From the NCBI GenBank assembly GCA_937888365.1, contig CALBFA010000072.1:1-64000 (forward strand): DNA of 64,000 bases, written 5' to 3'. Below, piece after piece: positions 48,305-59,726 of the stretch. Under the pieces are notes generated by a model. It saw only the letters and a program-made list of their open reading frames with translations, had not been told where the DNA came from and searched no databases. The DNA is from an uncultured Fidelibacterota bacterium (GTDB lineage Bacteria; Fidelibacterota; UBA8477; JABMPR01). Numbering within the stretch: the stretch's first letter is position 1; each line of letters starts with the position of its first letter. Made by a program: the position numbers and the translations under genes.

Positions 48305-49210
48305 TTAATTAAATTTCAATAGTTTCTTTTTAAAATTATAAATCCACCCGAGCGCGCCACCAGTTTGATGCCATATTATCCAAGCATCATTTACGTATGA
48401 GATTGCCTCATTTTCATCACCAAACCCAATATGTCGAGGCAATTCGTCTGGCATTTCTTTATTGCCTAACATATAGTCAATCACAAATACATTACTTTTG
48501 TACGCCCTCATTAATGTTTTTTCACTTTTTATTGTTTGTCCTAACTTTTTAAAGCTATACAAAGCGTTATTGTAATTCCATACGGCGGAATTCTCATCTT
48601 CACTTTTCTTTATAAAGTTTTCATATTTTCCCAAATCTGTTTTCCCTAGCAATAAAGTTGACAGCAAATATCTAATTCCTTGATTATCATTAGGGTTAAG
48701 TTCTAACATCTCTTCATAAATTTCAATTGCTTTATCGGTTTCATTTTTAGCATTTAAACAGTCCGCGAGTCCTGCTTTTGCACGCATATAAGGTCGAGTT
48801 TCAAATATTCCCCAAAAATGTCCTTTCCCTTCTTTGAATTTTTCGGCACCTATTGATTTCTCACCTGCTTCGATCGCTTTTTTAAATTGCTTTATTGCGT
48901 TATCAATATCTTTTTCAATACTCGCCAAATAATTATAAGCATCTGCGTTATTGGGATCTAATTCAAGAGCTTGTTTGACTAATTGCCTTCCTTTGGATAT
49001 CGACTGCTCGTAAGCCTCATATACTAAATCTTGTGAACGAGCTTTTTTGTCAGTTCTTTCAGGCAAATCATCTAGTTTTTTTCCAATGAATTTGTTCATG
49101 AAATCATTCATTGTATCAACAGACCTAAAATCTTGTTTATTAATTTCTTCCATTAATTTGGAAATGTCTTTTTCTACATTCATTCCCATAGTCTTTTTCT
49201 TTTTGCTCAT
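48305..49210 (-). CDS. tetratricopeptide-repeat protein
   Basis: GRQLVKQALELDPNNADAYNYLASIEKDIDNAIKQFKKAIE, KAIEIYEEMLELNPNDNQGIRYLLSTLLL. Confidence 0.8.
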   Translation of the reverse strand: MSKKKKTMGMNVEKDISKLMEEINKQDFRSVDTMNDFMNKFIGKKLDDLPERTDKKARSQDLVYEAYEQSISKGRQLVKQALELDPNNADAYNYLASIEKDIDNAIKQFKKAIEAGEKSIGAEKFKEGKGHFWGIFETRPYMRAKAGLADCLNAKNETDKAIEIYEEMLELNPNDNQGIRYLLSTLLLGKTDLGKYENFIKKSEDENSAVWNYNNALYSFKKLGQTIKSEKTLMRAYKSNVFVIDYMLGNKEMPDELPRHIGFGDENEAISYVNDAWIIWHQTGGALGWIYNFKKKLLKFN

Positions 49211-49308
49211 ACTTTCCTCTTATTTTTCTTCTTACGCATGGGACCCATTGCTTCTTTCTAGCGCTTTTTGAATTTGGAGAACCTTGTGAAAATGTTTCTA
49301 GCAATTAT

Positions 49309-49434
49309 GGTTGTTTTGAGTGGTTTCAATTCGTCCCTCATTGTCCTGTCTACTGAATGACGGAATAACTTCGTTGAATTCTGATTTAAATCAAGAAATC
49401 TTTTTGGGTGTAGTGTTTTTAAAAGATTTACCAC
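49309..49434 (-). repeat. dispersed repeat, arm 2 (homologous to 93-219, opposite strand)
   Basis: Reverse complement gtggtaaatcttttaaaaacactacacccaaaaagatttcttgattt...gacaatgagggacgaattgaaa...aaacaacc. Confidence 0.85.
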
Positions 49435-49449
49435 GGAGAACATAAAGTA

Positions 49450-50200
49450 CACGGAGAAAATTAGGATGGATTTAAGAATATCGATTAACGATTGTTGATT
49501 TTAGAGCTTGTCATTCTGAGTGGAACGAAGAATCTCATACGTCGTATTGGATTATTATTATGAGACTTTAAGAGACTCTTCTCCGCCTACTGGCTGATCA
49601 GAGCGATAGGTCACTTTGTGGCTTTGTGAGAATCTTTAAAAGTATACCACCGAGAGCACGGAGAAAATTAGGATGGATTTAAGAATATCGATTAATGATT
49701 GTTGATTGTAGAGCTTGTCATTCTGAGTGGAACGAAGAATCTCATACGTCGTATTGGATTATTATTATGAGACTTTAAGAGACTCTTCTCCGCCTACTGG
49801 CTGATCAGAGTGACAAGTGGACCCAATCTTTTTGCTTTTTTTTCTTTGTGAATCTTAGCGCTTCTTCGTGTGCCTTGGTGTTAGACTTTTTTTAACCACA
49901 GAGGAAGCAGAGAATTACACAGAGTACACGGAGAAAATTAGGATGGATTTAAGAATATCGATTAATGATTGTTGATTGTAGAGCTTGTCATTCTGAGTGG
50001 AACGAAGAATCTCATACGTCGTATTGGATTATTATTATGAGACTTTAAGAGACTCTTCTCCGCCTACTGGCTGATCAGAGCGATAGGTCACTTTGTGGCT
50101 TTGTGAGAATCTTTAAAAGTATACCACCGAGAGCACGGAGAATTTTTTTAGGGATTTAAGAATATCGATTAACGATTGTTGATTTTAGAAAGATACGCTC
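49450..50200. repeat. tandem/nested repeat array: three full cores and one partial
   Basis: cacggagaaaattaggatggatttaagaatatcgatta...gagcttgtcattctgagtggaacgaagaatctcatacgtcg...ctggctgatcagag starts at 49450, 49657, 49927 and (partial) 50134; spacings 207, 270, 207. Confidence 0.92.
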
Positions 50201-50305
50201 ATTGCAATCATTCGTAATTAATAATTTGTAATTCTAAGCCAAACCCACCCCTAACCCCTCCCTAAAGGGGAATCAATTTATCGCTTTTCTTCGTGGAGCG
50301 GCGCC

Positions 50306-50328
50306 TGTCCTGAGCTTGTCGAAGGGTG
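50306..50328. repeat. copy of the widespread CCTGTCCTGAGCTTGTCGAAGGG repeat
   Basis: gcctgtcctgagcttgtcgaaggg, a sequence recurrent across many bacterial genomes. Confidence 0.75.
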
Positions 50329-50362
50329 GTAGAATTTTTTCCGCAAGCAAGCGTATAAACCA

Positions 50363-52807
50363 CTAATTCGCTACAATATTGACCAATTTATTCGGTATGA
50401 TGATCACTTTACGAACTGTTTTGCCCTGTGTGTGCGTCATAATATTTTCGTTTGATAATGCTAGTTTTTCCAGTTCAGATTTATCATAATCTTTAGCAAC
50501 TTCGCATTTTGCACGCACTTTTCCATTAACCTGCATAACAATCGTAAGCGTATCTTCTTTCAAATATGTTTCATCAAATGCTGGCCAAGGTACATACGAT
50601 ATTTCATTCGTATGTCCGTTTCGCTCATATAATTCAGCGGCCAAATGTGGTGCAAATGGACTCAAGAGTTGAATGAAAACATTGAATGTGCTTGACGGAA
50701 TCTTGTCCAATGTCCGTAAATGATTATGGAAAACCATTAGTTGCGAAATACCCGTATTAAACGAATAATTATCAAGGTCAAAGGTGACTTTTTTTATGGA
50801 TTCATGCATAATTTTTAGGGTATCGTTGGATGCCTCAATATCGGCAATATTGATTAGTCTGTCCTCGGTAATACTATGACGCCATATACGATTTAAGAAA
50901 CGAAATACGCCTTCAATGCCGCTGGTGTCCCAAGGTTTAGATTTCGTTAGAGGGCCCATGAACATTTCGTACAAGCGCATGGTATCGGCGCCATATTGCA
51001 TAATAACTTCGTCAGGATTAATGGCGTTACCTTTGGATTTAGACATTTTTTCGCCGTCGGAGCCTAAAATCATTCCTTGATTAATCAATTTTTGGAATGG
51101 CTCCTTCGTATGCACTTCGCCTATATCGTAAAGAAATTTGTGCCAGAATCGAGCGTAAAGCAAATGCAACACAGCATGCTCTGCCCCACCAATATATAAG
51201 TCAACGGGCATCCAATATTGTTCATTCTCTTTTGACCAAGCTCTGTCATTATTGCGTGGATCCGTAAAGCGCAAATAATACCAACAACTTCCAGCCCATT
51301 GTGGCATTGTGTTGGTTTCGCGGCGATACACTTCTCCTGTTTCGGGATCAACAACTTTGAGCCATTCGTGAGCATTTGCAAGGGGTGATTCCCCCGTTCC
51401 GCTTGGTTTAATTTGTTCCAATACAGGCAAGGTTAATGGTAAATCGTCCATGCTAACGGCAATATCTTTTCCATTTTCACCGTGTAAAATGGGGATTGGC
51501 TCGCCCCAGTACCGTTGGCGACTAAACAACCAGTCGCGTAATTTATAATTGATTGAGCCTTTCCCCTTACCCGTTATTTCCAACCAAGCAATCGTTGTTT
51601 TTATAGCAATGGACGGCTTTAAGCCATCAATAGAGAAATTTAATTCTGGATTTGATGAGTTGACCATGACGCCATTTTCAATCGCGGTAAAAGCCTCTTT
51701 TGTGATGTCTCCACCCGAAACGACTTCTATAATTGGCAAGTCAAAGGCTTGTGCAAAAGCATAATCTCTTTCGTCATGACCAGGGACTGCCATAATAGCG
51801 CCAGTGCCATATGACATCAATACATAGTCACTTATCCAAATGGGAATCTCTTTGCCATTGACAGGATTTACAGCGAATGCTCCAGTAAAAACGCCGGTTT
51901 TATCTTTGGACAATTCAGCGCGATCTAAATCGCTTTTTTTCGAAGCATTAAATTGATAATCCTTGATCTTTTGCTTCATTGAATCAATAGTTATGTCATT
52001 TACAAAAGGGTGCTCAGGTGCTATAACCATGTAAGTTGCACCAAAAAGAGTGTCAGGGCGAGTCGTAAAAACCGTTAAAGATTTATTTACGGATGGCACT
52101 AAGAATGCGACGTTTGCACCTTCACTCCGACCTATCCAATTGCGCTGCATACCTTTTACGGATTCGGGCCAATCTAAGGCGTCTAAATCGTCAATAAGTC
52201 TATCGGCGTAGGCTGTGATTTTTAACATCCATTGACGCATGGGTTTGCGAATAACGGAATAGCCGCCTCGGTCGCTTTTACCATCAATAACTTCTTCATT
52301 TGCGAGGACGGTGCCTAATTCTTCGCACCAATTGACGGAAACTTCTGCTTCGTAGGCCAAGCCTCTTTCATATAATTTTAGAAAAATCCATTGCGTCCAT
52401 TTGAAATAGGCTTCGTCTGTTGTATTGATTTCGCGATCCCAATCATAAGAGAATCCAAGTGATTGAATTTGGCGTTTGAATGTCGTAATATTTTCAGCCG
52501 TTTTTTCTTTTGGATGACGTCCTGTCTCAATGGCAAATTGCTCAGCCGGCAGTCCAAAGGCATCCCAACCCATAGGATGCAAAACATTAAAACCTTTCAT
52601 ACGCTTGTATCTCGCAAGAATATCCGTGGCTGTGTAACCTTCTGGATGACCTACATGCAAACCAGCACCCGATGGATATGGAAACATATCTAAAATATAA
52701 TATTTGGGTTTTGTCTTATCTAAATCAATTGATTTAAAGGTTTTATTTTCAAGCCACCTAGCCTGCCATTTTGGTTCAATCTTTCTAAAAGGGTAGTTTT
52801 CTGCCAT
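50363..52807 (-). CDS. leuS: leucyl-tRNA synthetase
   Basis: [72 protein letters not shown]. Confidence 0.99.
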   Translation of the reverse strand: MAENYPFRKIEPKWQARWLENKTFKSIDLDKTKPKYYILDMFPYPSGAGLHVGHPEGYTATDILARYKRMKGFNVLHPMGWDAFGLPAEQFAIETGRHPKEKTAENITTFKRQIQSLGFSYDWDREINTTDEAYFKWTQWIFLKLYERGLAYEAEVSVNWCEELGTVLANEEVIDGKSDRGGYSVIRKPMRQWMLKITAYADRLIDDLDALDWPESVKGMQRNWIGRSEGANVAFLVPSVNKSLTVFTTRPDTLFGATYMVIAPEHPFVNDITIDSMKQKIKDYQFNASKKSDLDRAELSKDKTGVFTGAFAVNPVNGKEIPIWISDYVLMSYGTGAIMAVPGHDERDYAFAQAFDLPIIEVVSGGDITKEAFTAIENGVMVNSSNPELNFSIDGLKPSIAIKTTIAWLEITGKGKGSINYKLRDWLFSRQRYWGEPIPILHGENGKDIAVSMDDLPLTLPVLEQIKPSGTGESPLANAHEWLKVVDPETGEVYRRETNTMPQWAGSCWYYLRFTDPRNNDRAWSKENEQYWMPVDLYIGGAEHAVLHLLYARFWHKFLYDIGEVHTKEPFQKLINQGMILGSDGEKMSKSKGNAINPDEVIMQYGADTMRLYEMFMGPLTKSKPWDTSGIEGVFRFLNRIWRHSITEDRLINIADIEASNDTLKIMHESIKKVTFDLDNYSFNTGISQLMVFHNHLRTLDKIPSSTFNVFIQLLSPFAPHLAAELYERNGHTNEISYVPWPAFDETYLKEDTLTIVMQVNGKVRAKCEVAKDYDKSELEKLALSNENIMTHTQGKTVRKVIIIPNKLVNIVAN

Positions 52808-52947
52808 TGTAAATCCTATTTATTTTACGTGAGAATAATACTATCAAAAAAACGTTCTATATTAACATATCATTGCGGTGGCGCAATCGTGATTACTATA
52901 GTGTTTCTCTATGTTAAATCTATGATTATATGGGAAATGTCATCCTA

Positions 52948-53565
52948 TTAAAAAATGACTTTTAATACATAAAATCCACCCAAAAGTAAAACGACGAAGG
53001 CAATACTAAATGTATTAAAATGTTTCTCAATAAAGTCATGAATGGGCTCACCATATTTCCAAAGGAGTGCAGCGACCAAGAAAAATCGTGCGGCTCGTCC
53101 AACGGCTGATGCGATAATAAATAATGGGAATGATAACTCAAAAGCGCCGGCTGAAATTGTGATAATTTTATAAGGTATGGGCGTAAATCCCGCTGTAAAG
53201 ACCACGACAAATCCATAGTGAGTATATAAATCTTGGATATGAGCAAACGCTTCTTGCGTAAATCCAGGAATATTATTAAAAAACCATGCGGCAATTGAAG
53301 AGAATTCACCATTCGTCCACCATAAGTAATAACCAATGCCATATCCTAATATGCCACCAAATACGGAAAATACGCTCGCCATGGTCGCAAATTTAAAAGC
53401 TTTTTTTCGCGCGCCCAAAACAAGAGCGATTAGAAATGGATCAGGTGGGATTGGGAATATGGAACTTTCTGCAAATGTCCAAATTCCCAAAATAATACCA
53501 CCATAAGGCGTTTCAGCCCATGATAAGAGCCAGTCATAAAATCTTTTCAACCATTTCATTATCAT
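52948..53565 (-). CDS. VTT/SNARE-associated (DedA/YqaA-like) membrane protein
   Basis: WTFAESSIFPIPPDPFLIALVLGARKKAF, VFTAGFTPIPYKIITISAGAF. Confidence 0.85.
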   Translation of the reverse strand: MIMKWLKRFYDWLLSWAETPYGGIILGIWTFAESSIFPIPPDPFLIALVLGARKKAFKFATMASVFSVFGGILGYGIGYYLWWTNGEFSSIAAWFFNNIPGFTQEAFAHIQDLYTHYGFVVVFTAGFTPIPYKIITISAGAFELSFPLFIIASAVGRAARFFLVAALLWKYGEPIHDFIEKHFNTFSIAFVVLLLGGFYVLKVIF

Positions 53566-54236
53566 ATATCCTTTACAATACTGGTCATCAGTAACTTAAC
53601 AAACTTCAGCGTATCATTAATATAGTCCATATGACTCGATTCATTCCCGTATATAACAGGTATTTCGACCCATTTTAGGGGAATAGCTAATTTCTTGGCT
53701 CTAAAGAATATGGCACTTTCAAATTGAAAACCGTCCTCATTAATTGTCCATAAAGAGTCTTGTTTTAAGGGGTATAATCGAAAACCAACCTGTGAATCAT
53801 AAATCCGTGTACCGACAAATAGTGAGAGTAGCGCGCTGGTCACGATATTTGAGAATCGTCTATCAAGAGGCATTGCGCTACCTTTTATATTTCGTCGTCC
53901 ATAGATGAGTGATTGAGGTGAGGATTTTGAGGTTTCTAAAAAAGAACCAATTGATTCGGGAGCGTGTTGTCCATCTGCATCCATTGTAATGGCATGAGAA
54001 AAGCCATTGCCTTTGAGCCAATTCAATCCGGTTTGCAAAGCGGCGCCTTTCCCCCTATTTATCTCATGCGTCAATAAGGTAATATTGGGGTCAAAATCAT
54101 CTGCCCTGATGCCATCGCTTGAGCCATCATCGACGATTACGATTTTAATATCCCATTTTTGAATTTCAGGTATTAATGCAATGAGGCGATGACGTCCCTG
54201 GTAAACAGGAATTACTATGGCGTAGTCGAATTTCAA
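53562..54236 (-). CDS. family 2 glycosyltransferase (DPM1-like)
   Basis: YAIVIPVYQGRHRLIALIPEI, IVDDGSSDG, INRGKGAALQTGL, TMDADGQHAPESI. Confidence 0.88.
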   Translation of the reverse strand: MKFDYAIVIPVYQGRHRLIALIPEIQKWDIKIVIVDDGSSDGIRADDFDPNITLLTHEINRGKGAALQTGLNWLKGNGFSHAITMDADGQHAPESIGSFLETSKSSPQSLIYGRRNIKGSAMPLDRRFSNIVTSALLSLFVGTRIYDSQVGFRLYPLKQDSLWTINEDGFQFESAIFFRAKKLAIPLKWVEIPVIYGNESSHMDYINDTLKFVKLLMTSIVKDI

Positions 54237-54271
54237 TTAATTCAAGAAGTTATGAGATAGTTTGTATCAAA

Positions 54272-56743
54272 TTAAAATACACTATCCGCTACAACGCGTG
54301 TTTTTTTAGGCGTCTTTTTTATTTTAAAGTTCAGTTCATTTTTTCGTAAATCTATTGAAACTGCATCACCGGGATTTATTTCTCCTTGTAACATTTTCTC
54401 AGCAATAATATCTTCTATTTTAACTTGAATTTCTCGCTTCAAAGGGCGTGCACCATGATGTTTTTCCTTGATGCCTTGCACAATAAACTTTTTTACGCGT
54501 GCCGAGACTTTTACATCAATTTGTTGCTCTTTTGCATAGCGTTGAACTTCCGAAAAAATATTGTCAAAAATTTTAATCAACTCTTTTTCACCCAATGAGT
54601 TAAAAATATGCGATTCGGTAAGGCGGTTCAAAAATTCGGGTTTAAAGGTATGTTTCATTTCCTTCAAAATGGTTGCTTTTTGTTCTTCCATTTTAGCTGA
54701 ATCATTTTTATCCCCAAATCCAATGGATGGTGTTGAAAGATTTTTTACGCCTAAATTTGAGGTCAAAATGAGAATCGTATTTCTAAAATCTATTTTATTA
54801 CCCAGAGAATCTGACAATGTCCCTTCATCCATGATTTGAAGGAGCATATTGTAAACTTCGGGATGCGCTTTTTCGATTTCATCAAATAGCACGACTGAAT
54901 AAGGGCGTCGTTTGACGGCTTCTGTCAATGTCCCCCCTTCTTCAAAACCGACATATCCAGGAGGGGCGCCAATTAAGCGGGAGACATTGAATCGCTCCAT
55001 ATATTCAGACATATCCATCTTAATTAACGCTTTTTCATCTTGATAAATATATTTTGCCAAGACTTTTGCGAGTTCCGTTTTCCCAACACCTGTTGGTCCT
55101 AAAAACAAGAAACTGCCAATGGGCATTTTGGGATCTCTCAATCCACTACGCGAACGACGAATCGCTTTAGACAATGCCGAAACAACATGGTCTTGGCCAA
55201 TTAAATGTCGGCTAATTTCTTTCTCAAGTTTCAGCAGTCGTTTGGCTTCTGTCTTTTTAATATTGTCAACGGGAATGCCGGTAATAAGGGCAACGACTTC
55301 CGCCATGTCTTGCTGGGTTACCTTAGGCGGATTTGTCTTAAGACTAACTTCCCAATCTTCATTTGCTTTAGCAAGTTTTGCAGAAAGCTGACGTTCCATG
55401 TCTCTCAAACTCGCTGCTTTTTCAAATTCTTGTGTTTTAACGACATCTTCTTTTTCAAGACGTAGCGCTTCGATTTCTTTTTCAATGGCGAGTATTGATT
55501 TAGGGACATCAACGTTGGCAAGACGGACACGTGAGCCACTTTCATCCATAATGTCGATGGCTTTGTCAGGATGATGTTTATCCGCGATATAGCGCGTCGA
55601 AAGTGAAACAGCCGCCTCTAATGCATCCTTTTCGTATTCTACATTATGATGCGCTTCATACCGATCTTTCAATCCCAATAGTATTTGCAATGTCTCTGCG
55701 GAACTGGGTGCTTCGATATTCACTTTCTGGAATCGTCTATCTAATGCACCATCTTTTTCAATATTTTTACGATATTCATCTAAGGTTGTCGCACCAATAC
55801 AATGGATGTCGCCGCGAGCTAATGCAGGCTTAAACATATTGGCGGCGTCTAAAGAACCACTCGCCGAACCAGCGCCGACAATTGTGTGCAATTCATCAAT
55901 AAAAAGGATGATATTGGAATTCGTTTCCAATTCTGTCATGATGGATTTCATCCGCTCTTCAAATTGACCTCTGTATTTTGTTCCAGCGATTAAACCCGAC
56001 AAATCGAGATTGACGATGCGTTGATTATACAAAACCCGCGGTACTTTACGATTGATGATGCGTAATGCCAAGCCTTCGGCGATGGCTGTTTTACCAACGC
56101 CAGCTTCCCCTATCAACACAGGGTTATTCTTTTTCCGACGCGATAATATTTGTGCCACGCGCTCAATTTCTTTATTGCGACCAATCACCGGATCTAATTT
56201 TCCACCTCGAGCTAATGCGGTCAAATCACGACCAAAATGATCGAGAGAGGGCGTTTTGCTAGTAGATGAACTCTTTAATGGCTTTTCAACTTCCAATTCG
56301 TCGTCTTCAATTTTAGGCGAAAATTCTAATTCATCACGAATAACTTCATAATCCAATTTAAAATAAGTTAGGACTTCGGCTGCAATACCTTCATGCTCAC
56401 GTGCAATGGCCAATAATAGATGTTCGACATCAACAGTTTCTGCACTTAAATCTTTCGCTTCTTGATAGGTATTTCGTAAAATACGCTCTGCTCTTTTTGT
56501 AAAAGGCAAAGTTCCAAGAACCATCGTTCCACCATTTGTGCGAATTTGGTCCTCAATATGCATCTTTAGTTCTGCAATATCGATTGAAAGATTAACCAAT
56601 ATTGAAATAGCTTTGTTATTATGCTGATTTATGATGCCCAACATAAGATGCTCGCTTCCGATATAAGTGTGTCCTAAACGAACAGCTTCTTCTTTGGCGA
56701 GTTGTATAACTTTTTGGAGTCTGCTATGAAAATTTGTTTTCAC
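54272..56743 (-). CDS. clpC: ATP-dependent Clp protease ATP-binding subunit ClpC
   Basis: Clp N-domain; [42 protein letters not shown]-like segment ([24 protein letters not shown]). Confidence 0.96.
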   Translation of the reverse strand: MKTNFHSRLQKVIQLAKEEAVRLGHTYIGSEHLMLGIINQHNNKAISILVNLSIDIAELKMHIEDQIRTNGGTMVLGTLPFTKRAERILRNTYQEAKDLSAETVDVEHLLLAIAREHEGIAAEVLTYFKLDYEVIRDELEFSPKIEDDELEVEKPLKSSSTSKTPSLDHFGRDLTALARGGKLDPVIGRNKEIERVAQILSRRKKNNPVLIGEAGVGKTAIAEGLALRIINRKVPRVLYNQRIVNLDLSGLIAGTKYRGQFEERMKSIMTELETNSNIILFIDELHTIVGAGSASGSLDAANMFKPALARGDIHCIGATTLDEYRKNIEKDGALDRRFQKVNIEAPSSAETLQILLGLKDRYEAHHNVEYEKDALEAAVSLSTRYIADKHHPDKAIDIMDESGSRVRLANVDVPKSILAIEKEIEALRLEKEDVVKTQEFEKAASLRDMERQLSAKLAKANEDWEVSLKTNPPKVTQQDMAEVVALITGIPVDNIKKTEAKRLLKLEKEISRHLIGQDHVVSALSKAIRRSRSGLRDPKMPIGSFLFLGPTGVGKTELAKVLAKYIYQDEKALIKMDMSEYMERFNVSRLIGAPPGYVGFEEGGTLTEAVKRRPYSVVLFDEIEKAHPEVYNMLLQIMDEGTLSDSLGNKIDFRNTILILTSNLGVKNLSTPSIGFGDKNDSAKMEEQKATILKEMKHTFKPEFLNRLTESHIFNSLGEKELIKIFDNIFSEVQRYAKEQQIDVKVSARVKKFIVQGIKEKHHGARPLKREIQVKIEDIIAEKMLQGEINPGDAVSIDLRKNELNFKIKKTPKKTRVVADSVF

Positions 56744-56856
56744 AATTATTCCTTTATTGTAATTTGATGATAGTGATTATTGATCGTTGCATTTGAATAG
56801 TTTGTTCCCCATTTAATATTATGATGTCTTTGTCCTTTTTGTTCCGCTATCTTAAA

Positions 56857-59706
56857 CTAATTATCTTTGGTCTTAAACCAATTTGTCACACCGTCAATAA
56901 GCTCATTTTCATTTGAAATTGAAACATGCGGAATTTCACATGAAATTCGGAATGCACTTCCATAGCGCTTGGTAAATATTCGATCGTCTAAAGAAATTAC
57001 AGCGCCAAAATCTTTGGTACTACGGATAAGTCGTCCAATACCCTGCCTATATTTCATGACAGCTTCAGGAACAGAATATTCCATAAAATCCTGGCCACCA
57101 CGATTTTTTATGGCTTCAGAATTCGCTTTAACAATTGGCTCAGATGGGACTAAAAATGGCAATTTTGCGATTACAAGGAGTTGCAATGCTTCGCCAGGTA
57201 CATCAATTCCTTGCCAAAAGCTGTCAGTCGCCAAAAGGACGGAGCCTTTTTTCTTCTTGAATTCGTTAACAAGAGCAATACGAGAGGTTCGATTATTTTG
57301 TACGAGAAGTGTTCGTTTTTTATGTTTAAAATGAGGTTCAAGTGCTTTTTCCCAACTCATTAACATAGAATAAGACGTAAAAAGAATGAGTGTCCCAACT
57401 TCATTTTTTTCCCAGATTGCATCCAGAACATTCAACACGCGTCGATTGTAATCAGGTTGATAATTGTTACCGAAAAATGTTGGGACAAAAGCTCTTGCTT
57501 GTTTTTCATAATTGAAAGGCGATGAATACTCCCTTGTAACGCATTTTGGATGATTTAACAGTCCAACTCGTTTGAGAAAATATTCAAAATTGTTATTTAT
57601 TTTCAAGGTGGCCGATGTGAGAATAGCCGCGTCAATATCTTGAAATAATTTGCTATGTAATTCCTCACCAATATTGAGTTTGACCTGAATAAAACGTATC
57701 TGAACATCGCTTTGATTAGGGCTTATTTCCAACCAATAAATCATTTCTGGTTTTTCCGCTGACGTGATGGAATCAATAATATTGAGGCTTCCTTCAATTT
57801 CCATAGATGTACTTAACGCTCGCGTTAGCCATTCTTCTATGCTAGGTGCATCAATTTCTTCTTGTACATTTTGGATGGCTTTTATAATGCGCTGGAGACT
57901 ATTCGAAACTTCACTCAACTCTGTCACGAGTTTATAGAGCTCGGGACGCGTATTTTCAAACACCCCGTCATGAGCATGGAACAATCGTTTATAGGTAAAT
58001 TTGGCGTTTTGCAGCTCATTGTCGTAATCCAAACGGAATCGTTTGAAAAACTCGACTGTTGTGCTTTGAAGGCCATGAATGTCGTCTTGTAAATAGTCAA
58101 TTTGATCCGCGACTTTATTTTTCCAGCTTCCATCATGTTTGACTAAATGATGTTTTAAATCGACGAGTAGTCCCGTTTTTTTACGACCCTCATAGAATAA
58201 AGTATCAAGATGTTGCTTGATGGAGAAATATGAGAATTCGTTGGCAAAGAATTGATACGCACTTTTTTCTAATAGATGCGCTTCATCAACGATAAGCCTT
58301 GAATAACCGGGTAAAATGGCATGATCGGCTGAGGCATCACTCAATAATAAAGAATGATTAACGACAAGAATATCAGCGGAATATGCAACTTTTCGAATTT
58401 TTCCTAAGTAACAATATCCATTTCCAGAACAAATTGAGGTCGTGCAGAAGCCAGGTTCACAACAGAGTTGCGACCAAACTCTATTTCGAGCTACGGAGAA
58501 ACCGTTGTGCTCATCAATATCGCCCGTCAAGGTTTCATAAACCCACATGACAATTGTGGATAGATTGAGTTTATCCGAGTCCGTAAAGCGCCAATCAATA
58601 TCTCGCAAGGATCGTTGCCATTTAGTTTTGCATAGATAGTTGGATCGTCCTTTTATTAAAACAGCCTTAACAGGTTGTTTTAATTTGTGTTGAATAAAGG
58701 GGATTTCCTTGTGAAAAAGTTGATCCTGCAAATTCTTTGTATTACATGAAATGACGATGGGTTCCGTTTCTTCGAGTTCTTCGCGAAATAGTATTGCAGG
58801 AACCGTATAGGCCAGCGATTTACCAACACCCGTACCTGCCTCCGCTATCAATATTTCTTTATCGATAAAAGCATTCTTTACATCATTCGCCATTTCAATT
58901 TGAGCGGGTCGTGCTTCGTAATGATCTAATTGTTGGGATAAAATGCCATTATTTTCAAAAATTTCGTCAATAGAATGTATCGAACTATCATCATCGGATT
59001 CGCGAATGTTGGGCAAATTATGAAGGGTTCTATTTTCCCATTTTTCATAAATTTCCAAAGCATGGCCTTGAAGCATCCAATTGACCATATTGACAAAGAG
59101 ATATTGATTCGGATGGCTGGTACTTTTGAGAATGGAGATAATTGTTTGCAATTGTTCAATCGTCATTCTCGCCATTTCTGATAACAAATGCAAAAATATT
59201 TCGGCGACTAATTTTGCATCGAAATCAGCGCGATGAGCACCTTCTGCACTAACGCCATAAAATTCTGCAACGGTTCCTAATTTATGATTGACTAAATCAT
59301 AGCGAAATGTCTGTGCTAAAGGCAATGTGTCTAAAAGTTCGTTATCGAGACTTGCGCCATCAATTTGAAGTCTTTTCTCTCGAAGGAAACCGACGTCAAA
59401 AGCAATATTGTGAGCGATGAGAGGTAAATCACCGAAGAAATCCCACCACTCGTCGATTAAATCGTCAATTTTAGATGCATTTTTGACCATTGCATCGTCA
59501 ATACCTGTAAGTTTAATAATAAATTCTGGTATAGGAATCGGGGGTTTTACGAGATGATGCATCGTATCAACAATGACGCCGTCTTTCACCTTTACGGCAC
59601 CGAATTCTATGATATAATCCGATTTATTATTAAGTCCGGTAGTTTCTAAATCAAACGAAACAAACTCAGATATACCAATACCTTTTAAAAACTTTTTATA
59701 AGACAC
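56857..59706 (-). CDS. dinG: DnaQ-like 3'-5' exonuclease / DinG-family helicase fusion
   Basis: Exonuclease FVSFDLETTGLNNKSDYIIEFGAVKV; helicase AEAGTGVGKSLAYTVPAILF, cysteines CEPGFCTTSICSGNGYC, VDEAHLLEKSA, YRQGIGRLIRSTKDFG. Confidence 0.93.
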   Translation of the reverse strand: MSYKKFLKGIGISEFVSFDLETTGLNNKSDYIIEFGAVKVKDGVIVDTMHHLVKPPIPIPEFIIKLTGIDDAMVKNASKIDDLIDEWWDFFGDLPLIAHNIAFDVGFLREKRLQIDGASLDNELLDTLPLAQTFRYDLVNHKLGTVAEFYGVSAEGAHRADFDAKLVAEIFLHLLSEMARMTIEQLQTIISILKSTSHPNQYLFVNMVNWMLQGHALEIYEKWENRTLHNLPNIRESDDDSSIHSIDEIFENNGILSQQLDHYEARPAQIEMANDVKNAFIDKEILIAEAGTGVGKSLAYTVPAILFREELEETEPIVISCNTKNLQDQLFHKEIPFIQHKLKQPVKAVLIKGRSNYLCKTKWQRSLRDIDWRFTDSDKLNLSTIVMWVYETLTGDIDEHNGFSVARNRVWSQLCCEPGFCTTSICSGNGYCYLGKIRKVAYSADILVVNHSLLLSDASADHAILPGYSRLIVDEAHLLEKSAYQFFANEFSYFSIKQHLDTLFYEGRKKTGLLVDLKHHLVKHDGSWKNKVADQIDYLQDDIHGLQSTTVEFFKRFRLDYDNELQNAKFTYKRLFHAHDGVFENTRPELYKLVTELSEVSNSLQRIIKAIQNVQEEIDAPSIEEWLTRALSTSMEIEGSLNIIDSITSAEKPEMIYWLEISPNQSDVQIRFIQVKLNIGEELHSKLFQDIDAAILTSATLKINNNFEYFLKRVGLLNHPKCVTREYSSPFNYEKQARAFVPTFFGNNYQPDYNRRVLNVLDAIWEKNEVGTLILFTSYSMLMSWEKALEPHFKHKKRTLLVQNNRTSRIALVNEFKKKKGSVLLATDSFWQGIDVPGEALQLLVIAKLPFLVPSEPIVKANSEAIKNRGGQDFMEYSVPEAVMKYRQGIGRLIRSTKDFGAVISLDDRIFTKRYGSAFRISCEIPHVSISNENELIDGVTNWFKTKDN

Positions 59707-59726
59707 AAACTCTCTTTTCTTTTATT

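Noticed and set aside
49258-49452. 64-aa ORF on the minus strand
   Set aside because: Coincides with a dispersed repeat shared with 93-219, whose other copy does not keep the frame; treated as repeat.
49450-50200. CRISPR array
   Set aside because: Repeat units are ~155 bp with 207/270/207-bp spacing and carry known intergenic repeat motifs; not 25-40 bp repeats with unique spacers; no cas genes nearby.
56857-59706. DnaQ-DinG fusion as a novel nuclease-helicase
   Set aside because: This exonuclease/DinG architecture is well known in many bacteria.
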